Below, piece by piece: positions 26,264-35,129 of a DNA stretch of 64,000 nucleotides (within the stretch, counting starts at the first letter, position 1; each line of letters starts with the position of its first letter). The translations under genes and the position numbers were made by a program. This DNA is from Pseudomonas grimontii (GTDB taxonomy: Bacteria; Pseudomonadota; Gammaproteobacteria; Pseudomonadales; Pseudomonadaceae), in assembly GCF_007858185.1 (NCBI RefSeq), contig NZ_VFES01000023.1:1-64000 (forward strand), written 5' to 3'. A model generated the notes under the pieces. The model was not told the origin of the DNA and did not search any database. It saw nothing but the letters and a program-made list of their open reading frames with translations.

Positions 26264-27466
26264 TCAGCCTCGCAGCAGCTGTTTGAGGGACACGTCGGGG
26301 TCGGCCAGGCTGGCCGCGTTGAGGGCGATGCGCGCGCTGATCAGCCGTTCGCACAGCTTGACGTCCTTGGCCACGCTATTGCCGCGGCCCCAGCCGCAGG
26401 CGCCTTGCAAGCGCTGGTCGGCGTCGAGGTAGAACAGCAACAGACCCGCGTCCGGCAATACACGGCTGACGGTCAGCGGCGTGATCACGCCCACGGTCTG
26501 CAAGCCCCAGTCGTACTGGTCGGACCAGAAACCGGGGAGCGTTTCGAACGGCTGATCGCGCCCGAGCATGTTCAGCGCGGCATGCCGCCCTTGCGCCTCG
26601 GCGTTGCGCCAGGTTTCCTGGCGTTGGTACTCGCCGCCGAGGCGAAACTCGCAAACGTCACCTGCCGCGTAGATGTCCGGCGCGCTGGTGCGCAGGTGCG
26701 TGTCGACACGAATGCCCTGTCCCACCTCCAGCCCCGCCGACACGGCCAACTCGATATTCGGCTGCATGCCGATGCCGACCACCACCAGGTCGCAGGGCAG
26801 CGACTGCCCGTCCACCAGTTGCACCGCATCGTCATGGATCGACTCCAGCGCCACATTCAAGCGCACGTCCACGCCGTGTTGGCGATGCAGTGTCAGCAGC
26901 GCTTCGGAGATGACCGGCGCCAGCACCCTGCCCGCCAAGCGTGGCCCGGCTTCAAGCACCGTCACCTCACAGCCCAGGCCCCGCGCCGTGGCCGCGACTT
27001 CCAGGCCGATAAACCCGCCGCCGACAACCACCAGCCGTGCTCCGGGGCGCAACGCGGATTTCAGCACCAGCGCTTCATCGTGGGTGCGCAGGTAAAGCAC
27101 GTTGGCCTGCTCCTGGGGCAGACGCCGCGCCCGGCCTCCGGTGGCCAGCAACAGGCCGGCGTAGGACAGCCACTGGCCGTCGGCGAGTTGCAGGCGGTGC
27201 TGCGGCGGGTCCAATTGGCTGACCGGGTTACCGGCGATATGTTCGATGCCCAACTCGGCGAACCGGGCGCTGTCGCACAGGCTGCAGCCGGCCAGGTCCA
27301 CGCTGCCCTGCAACAACCCCTTGGACAGGGGCGGCCGCTCGTAGGGCAAGTGTGGCTCGTCGCCGATCAGGATCAGGCGCCCGCTGTAGCCTTCTTCACG
27401 CAGGGTCAATGCCGCGCGGCCACCGGCATGGCCGGCGCCGACGATGATCAAAGGTGCGTTCATCAT
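26264..27466 (-). CDS. FAD/NADH ferredoxin reductase (MocF-like)
   Basis: A 400-residue flavoprotein that would pass electrons from NAD(P)H to the adjacent Rieske ferredoxin. The FAD site is LIIVGAGHAGGRAALTLREEGY, the NAD site is RLVVVGGGFIGLEVAATARGLG, and the second FAD motif is APDIYAAGDVCEF. The start at 27466 (TGATG overlap with the Rieske stop) was chosen; the frame runs to 27652 but only through the Rieske gene. It matches the reductases of two- or three-component oxygenases. Confidence 0.92.
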   Translation of the reverse strand: MMNAPLIIVGAGHAGGRAALTLREEGYSGRLILIGDEPHLPYERPPLSKGLLQGSVDLAGCSLCDSARFAELGIEHIAGNPVSQLDPPQHRLQLADGQWLSYAGLLLATGGRARRLPQEQANVLYLRTHDEALVLKSALRPGARLVVVGGGFIGLEVAATARGLGCEVTVLEAGPRLAGRVLAPVISEALLTLHRQHGVDVRLNVALESIHDDAVQLVDGQSLPCDLVVVGIGMQPNIELAVSAGLEVGQGIRVDTHLRTSAPDIYAAGDVCEFRLGGEYQRQETWRNAEAQGRHAALNMLGRDQPFETLPGFWSDQYDWGLQTVGVITPLTVSRVLPDAGLLLFYLDADQRLQGACGWGRGNSVAKDVKLCERLISARIALNAASLADPDVSLKQLLRG

Positions 27467-27786
27467 CAAGCCGTGACGGCGAGCAAAACCCGCCCCGCTT
27501 CGACACGCACCGGGTAGGTCTTGAGGTTGACGCACACCGGCGCGCCCAGGGCCTTGCCGGAGCGATAATCGAAGCGCCCATTGTGCTTGGGGCATTCGAC
27601 CACATGGTCCATTACCAGGCCGTCGGCGAGGTGGATTTTCTCGTGGGTGCACAGGCCGGCGGTGGCGAAAAACTCATTGTCCGCCGAGCGAAACACCGCG
27701 TAAGTGTGCGGCCCGTGGTCGAAGCGCAGCACGTCTTCTTCATCTATTTCGCCCACGGCGCAGACGTCGATCCATTGATCGTTCAT
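27466..27786 (-). CDS. Rieske-type [2Fe-2S] ferredoxin, MocE family
   Basis: A 106-residue Rieske ferredoxin. The cluster ligands are Cys46-x-His48 (CTHE) and Cys65-x2-His68 (CPKHNGRF). It lacks any membrane anchor or catalytic domain, as expected for a soluble electron carrier. The start at 27786 was chosen over the long upstream frame. It lies 28 bp after the desaturase gene and overlaps the reductase by one base. Confidence 0.93.
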   Translation of the reverse strand: MNDQWIDVCAVGEIDEEDVLRFDHGPHTYAVFRSADNEFFATAGLCTHEKIHLADGLVMDHVVECPKHNGRFDYRSGKALGAPVCVNLKTYPVRVEAGRVLLAVTA

Positions 27787-27814
27787 GGCGTTTTCTCTTG
27801 TTCTTGGGTGGGAT

Positions 27815-28909
27815 TCAGCCAGCAGTGGCTTCTGCATGCATCGGGGCCCTGACGGGCGGTTCAGCACTGGGGCTGATGGGACGCTGGACGAAATACGTCG
27901 GATCGCTGCGCTGCTTCCAGATCGTCGGGATGATCTCCCTGTACGCCTCAAACAGGTTGGCGTACGGCGGCGGGCAGTCGTTGCGGATCTCTTCGTGCAG
28001 TTGCGCCAATGCGTGGTACGGCACCATCGGGTACATGTGGTGCTCAAGGTGGTAGTTCATGTTCATGTAGATAAAGCGCAGCACGCGGTTCATGTAGATC
28101 GTGCGGCAGTTGCTGCGGTGGTCGAGCACGTCTTCGGCCAGGCCTACATGCTGGGTGAGGCCGAACACATAACCGAGCCAGGCGCCGTAAATACTTGGCA
28201 GCCCAACCAACATCAGCGGCAACCAGCTGTGCAGGTACAGCGCGGTGCCGATCACCAGCGCATAAATGCCAACCCAGATACGCGCGGCGCGGTACACCTT
28301 GGGCCACTCGGATTCGGGAATGAAGTCCGCCTCCTGGGCACTCATCTGGCCGATCGCATGGCGCGCTACACCGCTGAAGGTCTTCCAGGCCAGGGGCAGG
28401 TTGAACAGGCTGAGAAACATCATCGGCAGGCTCGGCGGGCGTGGCTCGACGATCTCCGGGTCACGGCCGACGACAATGGTGTCGGTGTGGTGCCGGGCAT
28501 GGCTCCAGCGCCAAACGTGGGGTTCGAAGATGCACATGAAGCTTGCAACCTGGTACAGCACATCGTTCATCCAGCGGGTCTTGAACGCGGTGCCGTGGCC
28601 GGTTTCGTGCCAGCGCGGGTTGGACGCGGTACCGTACAGCACGCCATAGGCGAGGAAGAACGGTACGCAGGCCCACGTGCCCCAGAACCAGTAGCCGCCG
28701 AAGCCGGTGGCGAACAGTGCACTCACCCAAATAGCGGTGTCGAGCAAGGCCGGGCTGTCGCGGCGTTGCATCAGTTCTTTCATGCGTTTACGGGAAATCG
28801 GCGATTGGTACCAACTGGCCGAGACCAGGCCTTTTTCCGCCGCGCGGGCGGCTTCGGGGCCGGTGAGGCTGTAGTCGCGCCGAGCGATGTGAGCGGTGTG
28901 TTCAGGCAT
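27815..28909 (-). CDS. Fatty-acid-desaturase-like membrane di-iron oxygenase, MocD-like
   Basis: A 364-residue membrane protein with the three histidine boxes of di-iron desaturases/hydroxylases: HETGH (101-105), HARHH (137-141) and HLEHH (near residue 308), between four or so hydrophobic segments. It heads an operon with its own Rieske ferredoxin and reductase, so it is likely an oxygenase (hydroxylase or demethylase) and not a lipid desaturase. MocD of rhizopine catabolism has this make-up. The start at 28909 follows GGAG by 10 bp. It is divergent from a LacI regulator. Confidence 0.9.
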   Translation of the reverse strand: MPEHTAHIARRDYSLTGPEAARAAEKGLVSASWYQSPISRKRMKELMQRRDSPALLDTAIWVSALFATGFGGYWFWGTWACVPFFLAYGVLYGTASNPRWHETGHGTAFKTRWMNDVLYQVASFMCIFEPHVWRWSHARHHTDTIVVGRDPEIVEPRPPSLPMMFLSLFNLPLAWKTFSGVARHAIGQMSAQEADFIPESEWPKVYRAARIWVGIYALVIGTALYLHSWLPLMLVGLPSIYGAWLGYVFGLTQHVGLAEDVLDHRSNCRTIYMNRVLRFIYMNMNYHLEHHMYPMVPYHALAQLHEEIRNDCPPPYANLFEAYREIIPTIWKQRSDPTYFVQRPISPSAEPPVRAPMHAEATAG

Positions 28910-29003
28910 TGTTATTGTTCTCCGCAAGCGAGAGGTTTCAGGTGCTTTGCGAAACCAACGATAGAGTGCGGCTAAATCACCCTCAAGGCCTTGAATCCAT
29001 TCC

Positions 29004-29053
29004 CTATCAAGCTATCATCCAGGCCCAGCGGGGCTTGATAGTTTTCTATCAAG
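29004..29053. promoter_or_regulatory. LacI-type operator cluster (CTATCAAG half-sites)
   Basis: The octamer CTATCAAG occurs at 29004-29011 and 29046-29053, with its inverse CTTGATAG at 29034-29041. The last two form the palindrome CTTGATAG-N4-CTATCAAG (20 bp), the first two a wider inverted pair. They lie between the divergent desaturase and LacI genes, 19 bp from the lacI-type start, and are the likely binding sites for the regulator. Confidence 0.65.
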
Positions 29054-29071
29054 ACGCTCAAGGGGGCTGTC

Positions 29072-30115
29072 ATGAACAACAATAAACGCCCGACCATCGC
29101 CACCGTCGCCGCCCATGCGGGCCTCAGCGTGGCGACCGTCGACCGCGTGCTGAATGCGCGTGCGCCAGTCAATCCGCAGACGGCCGAGCAGGTGTTCCAG
29201 GCCGCCGAAGCCGTGGGCTATTTTGCGGCGCGGCTGATCGGCCAGCGCATACGCGAACGCCGGCCGACCTATCGCTTCGGCATTCTGCTGCTGGGCACCG
29301 CCCAGGCGTTCTATGCCCACCTGGCGCAGTCGATCAGCGAGGCGGCGCAGCATCACGCCACCGCCAACCTGACCTGCCAATTCGACTACATCAATGACCG
29401 CACACCCAGCGCCATCGTCGCGCAGATCGAACAACTGGCCGTGCAGTGCGATGCCCTCGCCGTGGTCAGCTTCGCCCACCCGCTGATCAACGCGTGCCTG
29501 GCGCAAATCCGCGAGGCCGGCGTGCCGGTGGTCGCCCTGCTTTCGGATATTCACGAGCAAGCGCTTGAACCTTATGTAGGCCAGGACAACCACGTGGTCG
29601 GGCGCACCATGGGCTGGCTGCTCGCCCGCACCTGTGGCGCCCGCAAGGGCAGCGTGGGGATTCTGCTCGGCGGCCATCGCTTCCTCGGGCACCAGGCACG
29701 GGTCGAAGGCCTGCACAGCTACCTTGCCGAACATGCACCCGGCCTCAAACCACTTGAACCGCTGATCAACCTGGACAACTGCGACATCACCGAAGAAGCC
29801 ACCCTCGACCTGCTCACACGCCACACAGATCTGCGCGGCCTGTGCGTGGTGGGCGGCGGCGGCGACGGCATCATCAGTGCGCTGGCGCAACTGCCCAAGC
29901 GCCCGGCGTTGTGCTGCATTTTGCAGGAGTCCACGCAGCTGTCACGCCAGGCGCTGAGCCAGGGGTTGATCGATGTGGTGATGGACTCACAGCCCAGGCA
30001 GACGGCGAACGCGCTGGTGCAATTGCTGGTGCAATTGCAGAGTGCCGAGGGGTTCGATCCGGTGCGGCATCGGGTGCATATCGCGCCGCAGATCGTCACC
30101 TCGGAGAATCTTTAG
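29072..30115 (+). CDS. LacI family transcriptional regulator
   Basis: A 347-residue LacI regulator. The N-terminal HTH and hinge (PTIATVAAHAGLSVATVDRVLNARAPVNPQTAEQVFQAAEAVGY) precede a periplasmic-binding-protein-like sensor domain (CDALAVVSFAHPLINACLAQIREAGVPVVALLSD), pointing to a sugar or polyol effector. It is divergent from the MocDEF-like operon and overlaps the end of rtcA by 4 bp, tail-to-tail. Confidence 0.93.
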   Translation: MNNNKRPTIATVAAHAGLSVATVDRVLNARAPVNPQTAEQVFQAAEAVGYFAARLIGQRIRERRPTYRFGILLLGTAQAFYAHLAQSISEAAQHHATANLTCQFDYINDRTPSAIVAQIEQLAVQCDALAVVSFAHPLINACLAQIREAGVPVVALLSDIHEQALEPYVGQDNHVVGRTMGWLLARTCGARKGSVGILLGGHRFLGHQARVEGLHSYLAEHAPGLKPLEPLINLDNCDITEEATLDLLTRHTDLRGLCVVGGGGDGIISALAQLPKRPALCCILQESTQLSRQALSQGLIDVVMDSQPRQTANALVQLLVQLQSAEGFDPVRHRVHIAPQIVTSENL

Positions 30116-31137
30116 AGCGCCCGGCACTCCACCTTCAACGCCCCCTCTTGCTGCTCATGACTTTCGATCACTACCGGCAGAAAGCGGCGAATCACCGCCA
30201 TGTTGCTGTGCAAGTGATCGCTCATATGCGCCGTGGTGAAACTGCCACCGCCCGCCAATGCCATCGGCAACAACAGTTGGTCCGCCAGGTGTTCGCCCAC
30301 CGCCGTGTCGCTGCCCTGCCATTGCACTGCCTGGTTGATTGCCTCATCGGCGACGGTTTCAGCACGGACCCTGGCCATGCCAAAGGCGCTGAACACTTCA
30401 GTGACGTGCTCGTGGGCGTATTCCAGCATCAGCACATTGCCCGGGCCGTGATCGGGATCTATCTCGACCGTAAACAGCTGTGCCGGGCTGAACCCCAGAC
30501 GCTGGCGTACGCGCTTGAGCTCACGCTCGCCCACCTGAGCAGGCAAGCCGGCGTTCAGGGTGGTCGCCCGGGCGTCCAACAATTTGCCACGCTGCATCAG
30601 GTGCAACGGCGCCAGTTCGCCGGGCTGGATAAACGCCTGCAACTCGCCGCCACCTGCCGGGACAAAACCATGCCGGACCAGACTCAACTCAACGCGCGCG
30701 CCCATGCGCCGCAACAGCGGCAACCAGGCGCGTTGCAAGAAGTCCACCGGCGGTGCCAGCGGGTTATGGGTGCCGCCGCAAATGGTCACGCGGCTGGCGG
30801 CCGTTGCCCGCAACAGCGCCGGCAACAGCGTTTGCAGCACCAGGGTGCAACTGCCCGCCGTGCCGATCACAAAGCGGTAGTCGCCGCCCTGAATCGGCCC
30901 GGGCGCAAAGAGCAGGGTTTGCGACCCCAGCTCGGCGCCTTCCACCCGAGCGCTGCACACCTCGGCCGCTGCCAGCACGGCCGTCAGGTGCTGGCGCATC
31001 AACCCAGGGCGGCTGCGCTTGGCGCGGATGTTCCTGATGAGCAGTGTGCGCCCGGTCACCATCGACAGGCTCACACCACTGCGCAATACCTGCCCACCGC
31101 CAATGGCGCCATCCAGTTCAATCACGTCCTGTTTCAT
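30112..31137 (-). CDS. rtcA: RNA 3'-terminal phosphate cyclase RtcA
   Basis: A 341-residue enzyme that converts RNA 3'-phosphates to 2',3'-cyclic phosphates with ATP. The family hallmarks IELDGAIGGGQVLRSGVSLS, RSRPGLMRQHLTAVLAAAEV, HGFVPAGGGELQ and the catalytic-His region GEHLADQLLLPMALAGGGSFTT are present. The ATG at 31137 has AAGG 6 bp upstream; a second in-frame ATG lies at 31143. It is the last gene of rtcB-rlaP-rtcA, 8 bp after rlaP. Confidence 0.96.
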   Translation of the reverse strand: MKQDVIELDGAIGGGQVLRSGVSLSMVTGRTLLIRNIRAKRSRPGLMRQHLTAVLAAAEVCSARVEGAELGSQTLLFAPGPIQGGDYRFVIGTAGSCTLVLQTLLPALLRATAASRVTICGGTHNPLAPPVDFLQRAWLPLLRRMGARVELSLVRHGFVPAGGGELQAFIQPGELAPLHLMQRGKLLDARATTLNAGLPAQVGERELKRVRQRLGFSPAQLFTVEIDPDHGPGNVLMLEYAHEHVTEVFSAFGMARVRAETVADEAINQAVQWQGSDTAVGEHLADQLLLPMALAGGGSFTTAHMSDHLHSNMAVIRRFLPVVIESHEQQEGALKVECRAL

Positions 31138-31145
31138 ATCCATCC

Positions 31146-31934
31146 TTATGCAAAGCGTTTAACCGTGTCCCGCAGATAGCGGTCCAGTCGTTGTGAGTCT
31201 TCGCGAGTGCGTGGCAATACCGGCACTTCGCGTTCCAGTTCAGCCTCGATAAATGCATGTAGCGCCGGACGCCGCGGACCATAAGCCGCCTCACCGGCAT
31301 TGCGTTTGAGCGCCAGCAACGTCGCCACTTCATCCAACAGTTGCGCGTCATTCACCGTGCTCAGCAAGTCGGCGAAGGTCATCGGCGGTCGCCCCAGCCC
31401 CAGGTCGATCCAGCGCACCGCCAGCAACGGCCGCAAGACGTAGAAGTATTTCTTGAAGCGCACCGTTTCACCTTGCAGGTAACCGCGAAAGTTCTTCCTG
31501 GCCATCGACAGGTAGTGATTGCGCGCGGCCGGCGGGCTGTAGAAAGCTTCGGCCAGCGCCCGCAGTTGCGCGGTGGCCTCGGTTTCCTGGCGATACACCA
31601 ACGGCGAATCCAGCCACTCCAGCAACGTGGGATTGGATTTGCGCAGCAGGCCCAAGGTCTTGCGCAGTTCCCAACCACTCACGTCCAACTCGTCATCCAG
31701 CGGACGTTCGATCACGTCACGCGGCGCGTCCACCTGCATGAACCAATCAGGTTTTTCCACGTAGACGAAACGCACATCGTAGTCGCTGTCGGTGGAGGCA
31801 AAACCCCAGGCGCGGCTGCCCGATTCACAGGCATACAGCACCTTCACATTGCGCTCGTGTTCTATCTTGTCCAGCGCCTGCACAACCCGGGCGCGCATGG
31901 CGTCGCTCAACGGGTGTCGTTCTTCCCTTTGCAT
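31146..31934 (-). CDS. RlaP-type nucleotidyltransferase (RNA repair pathway, polymerase-beta fold)
   Basis: A 262-residue protein with a minimal nucleotidyltransferase core: the GSRAWGFASTDSDYDVRFVYV motif (GS...G then DxD) near residue 40, followed by a helical region (RKNFRGYLQGETVRFKKYFYVLRPLLAVRWI). This fits the RlaP/COG3541 family, described as associated with RNA ligases and repair genes. The start at 31934 follows GGAGGAATCGAG. It sits between rtcB (14 bp) and rtcA (8 bp) on one strand, so it is likely part of the RNA repair operon. The substrate and nucleotide are unknown. Confidence 0.85.
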   Translation of the reverse strand: MQREERHPLSDAMRARVVQALDKIEHERNVKVLYACESGSRAWGFASTDSDYDVRFVYVEKPDWFMQVDAPRDVIERPLDDELDVSGWELRKTLGLLRKSNPTLLEWLDSPLVYRQETEATAQLRALAEAFYSPPAARNHYLSMARKNFRGYLQGETVRFKKYFYVLRPLLAVRWIDLGLGRPPMTFADLLSTVNDAQLLDEVATLLALKRNAGEAAYGPRRPALHAFIEAELEREVPVLPRTREDSQRLDRYLRDTVKRFA

Positions 31935-31948
31935 CTCGATTCCTCCGC

Positions 31949-33175
31949 TTATCCTTTGACGCACACCACCTGACGCAAGGTGTGCAGCACTTCCACCAAC
32001 TCGCGCTGGGCGTGCATGACCTGGTCGATGTCCTTGTAGGCCATCGGTATTTCGTCGATCACATCGGCGTCCTTGCGGCACTCCACATGGGCGGTCGCAC
32101 GGATCTGGTCGGCGACGGTGAAGGTGTTCTTCGCCTTGGTGCGGCTCATGGTGCGACCGGCGCCGTGGCTGCACGAGCAAAACGATTCTTCGTTGCCCAG
32201 GCCGCGCACGATGAAGCTTTTGGCGCCCATGGAGCCCGGAATAATCCCCAGCTCGCCTTTTTTTGCGGAGACCGCACCCTTGCGGGTCACCAAAATTTCT
32301 TCGCCAAAATGCCGCTCTTTTTGTACATAGTTGTGATGACAGTTCACGGCCTCCAGTGCCACTTCAAACGGTTTACTGATCACCTGGCGCGTCGCCTGGA
32401 CCACCGCGCGCATCATCAACTCGCGGTTCTGCCGGGCAAAATCCTGGGCCCAGCCCACGGCTTGCACGTAGTCATCGAAGTGCTGGCTGCCCTCTTCGAA
32501 ATACGCCAGGTCACGGTCCGGCAAGTTGGCCAGGTGCTGACGCATATCCGCCTGGGCCAATTGGATAAACAGGTTGCCGATGGCATTGCCCACGCCCCGC
32601 GAACCGCTGTGCAACATGAACCAGACGCGGTTGGCTTCATCCAGGCACACCTCGACAAAGTGGTTGCCGGTGCCCAACGTGCCCAGGTGCTGGCGGTGGT
32701 TGCTGCGTTCCAGTTGCGGGTACTTGTCGGTGATTGCCTTGAAGCGCGGATGCAACGTAGCCCATACCTGATCGGCCTGAGCCGGCACGTCTTCCCAGGC
32801 GCCTTTGTCACGGCCGTTACGGCTGCGGGTACGGCCATGGGGTACGGCGGCCTCAATGGCGCAACGCAGGCCATGCAGGTTGTCCGGCAAATCGCCGGCC
32901 ATCAGCGTGGTGCGCGCGGCGATCATGCCGCAGCCGATGTCCACCCCCACGGCGGCCGGGATGATCGCCCCCACGGTGGGGATAACGCTGCCGATGGTCG
33001 AGCCCTTGCCCAGGTGCACATCCGGCATCACCGCGAGGTGCTTGAAGATAAACGGCATCTTGGCGGTGTTCATCAGTTGCTGGCGGGCTTCGGGCTCAAC
33101 CGGCACGCCTTCGGTCCACAGCTTGATCGGTTTGCCGTTGGCGACTTCCAGCAGTTGGCAGGTGTTCTTTTGCAT
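31949..33175 (-). CDS. rtcB: RNA-splicing ligase RtcB
   Basis: A 408-residue GTP- and Mn-dependent ligase that joins 2',3'-cyclic phosphate or 3'-phosphate ends to 5'-OH RNA ends. The metal-site VDIGCGM (Cys near 78), the LGTLGTGNHFVEV block, HSGSRGVGN and the guanylylation site CSHGAGRTMSR are intact. Length equals the E. coli enzyme. The start at 33175 was chosen; the frame extends to 33253 through the promoter. It is the first gene of the operon and lies behind a sigma-54 promoter. Confidence 0.96.
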   Translation of the reverse strand: MQKNTCQLLEVANGKPIKLWTEGVPVEPEARQQLMNTAKMPFIFKHLAVMPDVHLGKGSTIGSVIPTVGAIIPAAVGVDIGCGMIAARTTLMAGDLPDNLHGLRCAIEAAVPHGRTRSRNGRDKGAWEDVPAQADQVWATLHPRFKAITDKYPQLERSNHRQHLGTLGTGNHFVEVCLDEANRVWFMLHSGSRGVGNAIGNLFIQLAQADMRQHLANLPDRDLAYFEEGSQHFDDYVQAVGWAQDFARQNRELMMRAVVQATRQVISKPFEVALEAVNCHHNYVQKERHFGEEILVTRKGAVSAKKGELGIIPGSMGAKSFIVRGLGNEESFCSCSHGAGRTMSRTKAKNTFTVADQIRATAHVECRKDADVIDEIPMAYKDIDQVMHAQRELVEVLHTLRQVVCVKG

Positions 33176-33225
33176 GATCTCGATTCTTTTTTGAAAGCCG
33201 TCGTTGCGGCGTTGATCAGGTGATA

Positions 33226-33240
33226 GCAGCAGACGTGCCA
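33226..33240 (-). promoter_or_regulatory. Sigma-54 promoter of rtcB-rlaP-rtcA
   Basis: Read leftward, TGGCACGTCTGCTGC has GG and GC exactly 10 bp apart and differs from the TGGCACG-N4-TTGC consensus at one base. It lies 51 bp upstream of rtcB, next to an AT-rich region shared with the divergent rtcR. The adjacent sigma-54 activator supports the call. Confidence 0.85.
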
Positions 33241-33387
33241 GCTTTTTCCGCACGCTTTAAAAAATTTACAACCCATTGTTTTACATTGATATTTTTATAA
33301 TTTTTATTTTTCGCCAGTGAAAAACCATGACAAACCGATCACCGGCTTAATATCCTTACATATCGTTACTTATATTTTGGTCTAGTC

Positions 33388-34968
33388 ATGAAGCACAAGC
33401 GCACGGTCGCAATCGGATTTATCGGCTCCAAGCTGGATCGCGTCGGCAAGGGAGCCAATCGCTGGAACCACTGGCGCCCCAGCGTCGGGCTGTGCCAGCA
33501 AGAGGATGTGCAGATCGATCGCCTGGAATTGATCCACGACGTTGACGCTCGCGATACCAGCCTGGCCGAGCGGGTACGCGCCGACATCCAGCAGATCTCG
33601 CCCCACACTGAGGTGCGCCTGCACCCGATGCCGCTGGTCAACCCTTGGGATTTCGAAGAGGTGTACGGCGCGCTGCACGATTTCACCAGCGCCTATACCT
33701 TCGACACCGAGCGTGAGGACTACCTGGTGCATATCACCACCGGCACCCACGTCGCGCAGATCTGCTGGTTCCTGCTGACCGAGGCGCGCAACCTGCCGGC
33801 ACGTCTGATCCAGACAGCCCCTTCACGCCGCCAGGACGACATCGCGCCCGCCACCGGCACCCACACCCTGATCGACCTCGACCTGTCGCGCTACGACCGC
33901 ATCGCTTCGCGCTTTGCCCACGAGCGCCTGGAAGGCCTGGCGTTTCTCAAATCAGGAATTGCCACGCGCAACCGTGCGTTCAATGCCTCCATCGAACAGA
34001 TCGAACGTGTGGCCGTACGCTCAACGGCGCCGATGCTGCTGATCGGCCCCACTGGGGCCGGCAAGTCCTTCCTCGCCCGGCGCATCTACGAACTCAAGCG
34101 CAGCCGCCATCAGGTGCAGGGCCGCTTTGTCGAAGTGAACTGCGCCACCCTGCGCGGCGATGGCGCGATGTCCGCGCTGTTCGGGCATATCAAGGGGGCC
34201 TTTACCGGCGCGCAAAACGCTCGCGACGGCCTGCTGCGCGCGGCCCATGGCGGCATGCTGTTCCTCGATGAAATCGGCGAACTGGGCCTGGATGAACAGG
34301 CCATGCTGCTCAAGGCCATCGAAGAAAAACGCTTCTACCCGATGGGCGCCGACACCGAAGTGACCAGTGAATTCCTGATCATCGCCGGCACCCACCGCGA
34401 CCTGCGCGGGCGGGTCGCCGAAGGGTTGTTTCGCGAAGACCTGTATGCGCGTATCAACCTGTGGACCTTTGACCTGCCAGGCCTGGCGGGAAGGCGCGAA
34501 GATATAGAGCCCAACATTGATTTCGAACTGGAGCGTCACGCCCGCGAGCAGGGCCGACGCGTACGCTTCAACCTGGAAGCGCGTCGTCGTTACCTGGCGT
34601 TTGCAGGTTCCAGCGAAGCGGCGTGGCTGGGCAACTTTCGCGAACTGTCCGCATCCATCACGCGCATGGCGACACTGGCCGACAGTGGGCGCATCAATGA
34701 AGCCCAGGTCGAAGAAGAAATCCAGCGCCTGCGTTACGCCTGGGGACTGTCCGAGCCCCATATGCTGCTGCCTGCCGACCTGGACCTGTTTGACCAGTTG
34801 CAGCTCAACGCTGTCATCGATGTTTGCCTGCAATCCGACAGCCTGTCAGACGCTGGCCGCCGCCTGTTTGGTGTATCACGCCAGGCCAAGGCACAACCGA
34901 ACGATGCAGATCGGTTGCGCAAATACCTGGCGCGGTTTTCGATCGATTGGAAGCAGTTGAAGCCCTAG
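33388..34968 (+). CDS. rtcR: Sigma-54-dependent activator RtcR (CARF plus AAA+)
   Basis: A 526-residue activator of the rtc genes. The N-terminal CARF-like sensor (VAIGFIGSKLDRVGKG, residues 8-23; YLVHITTGTHVAQICWFLLTEA near 112-133) is thought to bind a nucleotide or RNA-end signal. The AAA+ domain has Walker A GPTGAGKS, the sigma-54 loop GAFTGA and Walker B GGMLFLDEIGE. The C-terminal helical segment is short and Fis-like. It is divergent from rtcB across a 212-bp AT-rich region, as in E. coli. Confidence 0.95.
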   Translation: MKHKRTVAIGFIGSKLDRVGKGANRWNHWRPSVGLCQQEDVQIDRLELIHDVDARDTSLAERVRADIQQISPHTEVRLHPMPLVNPWDFEEVYGALHDFTSAYTFDTEREDYLVHITTGTHVAQICWFLLTEARNLPARLIQTAPSRRQDDIAPATGTHTLIDLDLSRYDRIASRFAHERLEGLAFLKSGIATRNRAFNASIEQIERVAVRSTAPMLLIGPTGAGKSFLARRIYELKRSRHQVQGRFVEVNCATLRGDGAMSALFGHIKGAFTGAQNARDGLLRAAHGGMLFLDEIGELGLDEQAMLLKAIEEKRFYPMGADTEVTSEFLIIAGTHRDLRGRVAEGLFREDLYARINLWTFDLPGLAGRREDIEPNIDFELERHAREQGRRVRFNLEARRRYLAFAGSSEAAWLGNFRELSASITRMATLADSGRINEAQVEEEIQRLRYAWGLSEPHMLLPADLDLFDQLQLNAVIDVCLQSDSLSDAGRRLFGVSRQAKAQPNDADRLRKYLARFSIDWKQLKP

Positions 34969-35024
34969 CTCCGACGAACATCTCCTCGACCCAAACCAAA
35001 CAGTGGCGTTTTGTCATGGTTTGT

Positions 35025-35055
35025 AAAGGGCCAGCAAGGCCGGTCCCTTTTAATT
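35025..35055 (+). terminator. Possible terminator after rtcR
   Basis: AAAGGG can pair with CCCTTT around an inner GCC/GGC stem, followed by TTTTAATT. It lies about 57 bp after the rtcR stop. The stem has a bulge, so the call is tentative. Confidence 0.4.
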
Positions 35056-35129
35056 GCAGGACGCTTCCTAGACAATCCTGGCCGCCTTGTGCCTGCTGGA
35101 ATCGGTGGCTGGCCTGCGGTCCGTCACCG

